From Hydractinia symbiolongicarpus (lineage: Eukaryota > Cnidaria > Hydrozoa > Anthoathecata > Hydractiniidae), in NCBI RefSeq assembly GCF_029227915.1, contig NC_079879.1, positions 32,804,501 through 32,868,500 on the forward strand: a stretch of DNA of 64,000 bases, read 5' to 3'. Positions 63,421 to 64,000 of this stretch are shown here, piece by piece. The notes beneath the pieces were generated by a model, which was given only the letters and a program-made list of their open reading frames with translations, did not search any database and was not told the origin of the DNA. Position 1 is the first letter of the stretch, and every line of letters starts with the position of its first letter. A program made the translations under genes and the position numbers.

Positions 63421-64000
63421 TTTTAACAGTGAAACGGCTGACAGTGGGATTTAATTGAACTGATTTTGGACTTTGACCTATTAAATGTGTTAAATGAGCC
63501 AATTGGATCCCAAGAAATAACATTCTTCTTAATTTTACATGATTGCTCGACTTCAGCTATTACACTGGGCTCTGTGGTAGTGCTTTATTTAAAAGTGTAG
63601 ATAAATAAGTCAGTTTTAACTGTTGGACCAATCCTAGCCGTTAGCGCGCGCTGAAGAAATAGAGAAAGTTTCGAAAACTACATTTCATTGACTTTCTAAC
63701 GGTATCAGTCCGTTTGAGTTACAACGGTTGCGTCACATATTCGCACCAACATGTATTTAGCGATATGTTTCTGATGTTGCTAGGTTGCATCGCTTTTAAC
63801 GGTGGAACGATTGACTATGGGACTTAATTGAACTGATTTTGGACTTTGACCTTGTTAATGTGATAAATGAGCCAATTCGACTCCAAGAAATAACATTCTT
63901 CTTATTTTGATATGATTGCTGTAACTCAGCGATAACAATGGTCGCTGTGGTAGCGCTTTAATTAAAAGTGTAGATAAGTAAGTCAGTTTTAACTGTGGTA
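63421..64000 (+). repeat. Last monomers, array continues past the window
   Basis: These 1.5 alpha monomers resemble 60.3-60.6 kb (tattcgcacc at 60383 and 63738). The window ends inside a monomer, in tttaactgtgg. Nothing suggests the array edge is near. Confidence 0.85.

Larger units (their letters stand above)
1..64000. repeat. 373-bp satellite DNA array filling the window
   Basis: The same unit of about 373 bp recurs head to tail from the first base to the last, always in the same orientation, with no unrelated sequence between copies. The landmark (g)cgctgtggtagcgcttt or a variant recurs every 372-374 bp, for example at 966, 1338, 1711, 2830, 3203, 5068 and 8425. Exact offsets between near-identical blocks (1119, 1492, 3357 bp) are 3, 4 and 9 times 373. 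A hand-made consensus has 74 G and 66 C (37.5% GC) and 17 CpG. The longest open frame in any direction is 83 codons, and 373 is not a multiple of 3, so no frame runs through successive monomers. This is non-coding satellite DNA. A centromeric or pericentromeric location is likely but is inference. Family name and species are not recognised. Confidence 0.98.

Noticed and set aside
1-64000. CRISPR array.
   Set aside because: The repeats are about 373 bp and adjoin directly, with no unique spacers.
1-64000. rRNA or 5S rRNA gene cluster, tRNA array or histone cluster.
   Set aside because: The unit contains none of the conserved RNA segments I would recognise, no internal A/B box pair and no coding frame.
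1-64000. Known satellites of similar unit length (Drosophila 359-bp, Tribolium about 360-bp, D. virilis about 370-bp families).
   Set aside because: Only the length is similar. I do not recognise the sequence as any of these and cannot search, so I assign no family.

Overview
The whole 64 kb window is one uninterrupted head-to-tail satellite DNA array. The basic unit is about 373 bp. Nine units span 3357 bp, four span 1492 bp and three span 1119 bp, all exactly 373.0 bp per unit. About 172 monomers fit in the window, all in the same orientation. I see no protein-coding gene, RNA gene, transposon, CRISPR array, origin or unique sequence. Short open frames (up to 83 codons, mostly on the minus strand) recur only because the DNA recurs.

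This must be a eukaryotic genome, from pericentromeric, centromeric or other heterochromatin. I cannot name the species. A hand-built consensus is about 37.5% GC with 17 CpG in 373 bp (observed/expected about 1.3). The lack of CpG depletion argues against heavily methylated vertebrate or plant heterochromatin and suits an invertebrate or another weakly methylating lineage. That is inference only.

Layout: (1) 1-1710, a start block with a 221-bp deleted monomer. (2) 1711-8424, two tandem copies of a nine-monomer higher-order repeat (HOR, 3357 bp), overlapped at its right end by a four-monomer duplication (6560-9543). (3) 9.5-18.5 kb, mixed blocks with five-monomer (1865 bp) and three-monomer (1118 bp) periods. 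(4) 18.5-20.7 kb, a three-monomer HOR (1119 bp). (5) 20.7-25.6 kb, mixed monomers, including a run of four with a one-monomer period. (6) 25.6-29.6 kb, a four-monomer HOR (1492 bp), 2.7 copies. (7) 33.15-55.87 kb, three copies of a long super-unit (7821, 8937 and 5959 bp). These carry, in order, two, two and one copies of an inner 2607-bp seven-monomer module and share one 744-bp tail. (8) 55.9-61 kb, a variable two/three-monomer region. (9) 61.17-63.42 kb, a block colinear with 0.43-2.31 kb at the window's start.

Monomers fall into a few recognisable types: alpha (agaa/agag in the middle), beta (tgacgaaa, ggatcag or gaatcag), gamma (cacagattcaaag), delta (caagaactac) and a 'tattgagcg' variant. 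Many monomers are mosaics of two types. Length differences between long copies are whole numbers of monomers, which is the signature of unequal crossing-over and conversion. Every monomer carries a repeated AACGG/CCGTT core (up to five times) and a GC-alternating palindrome.
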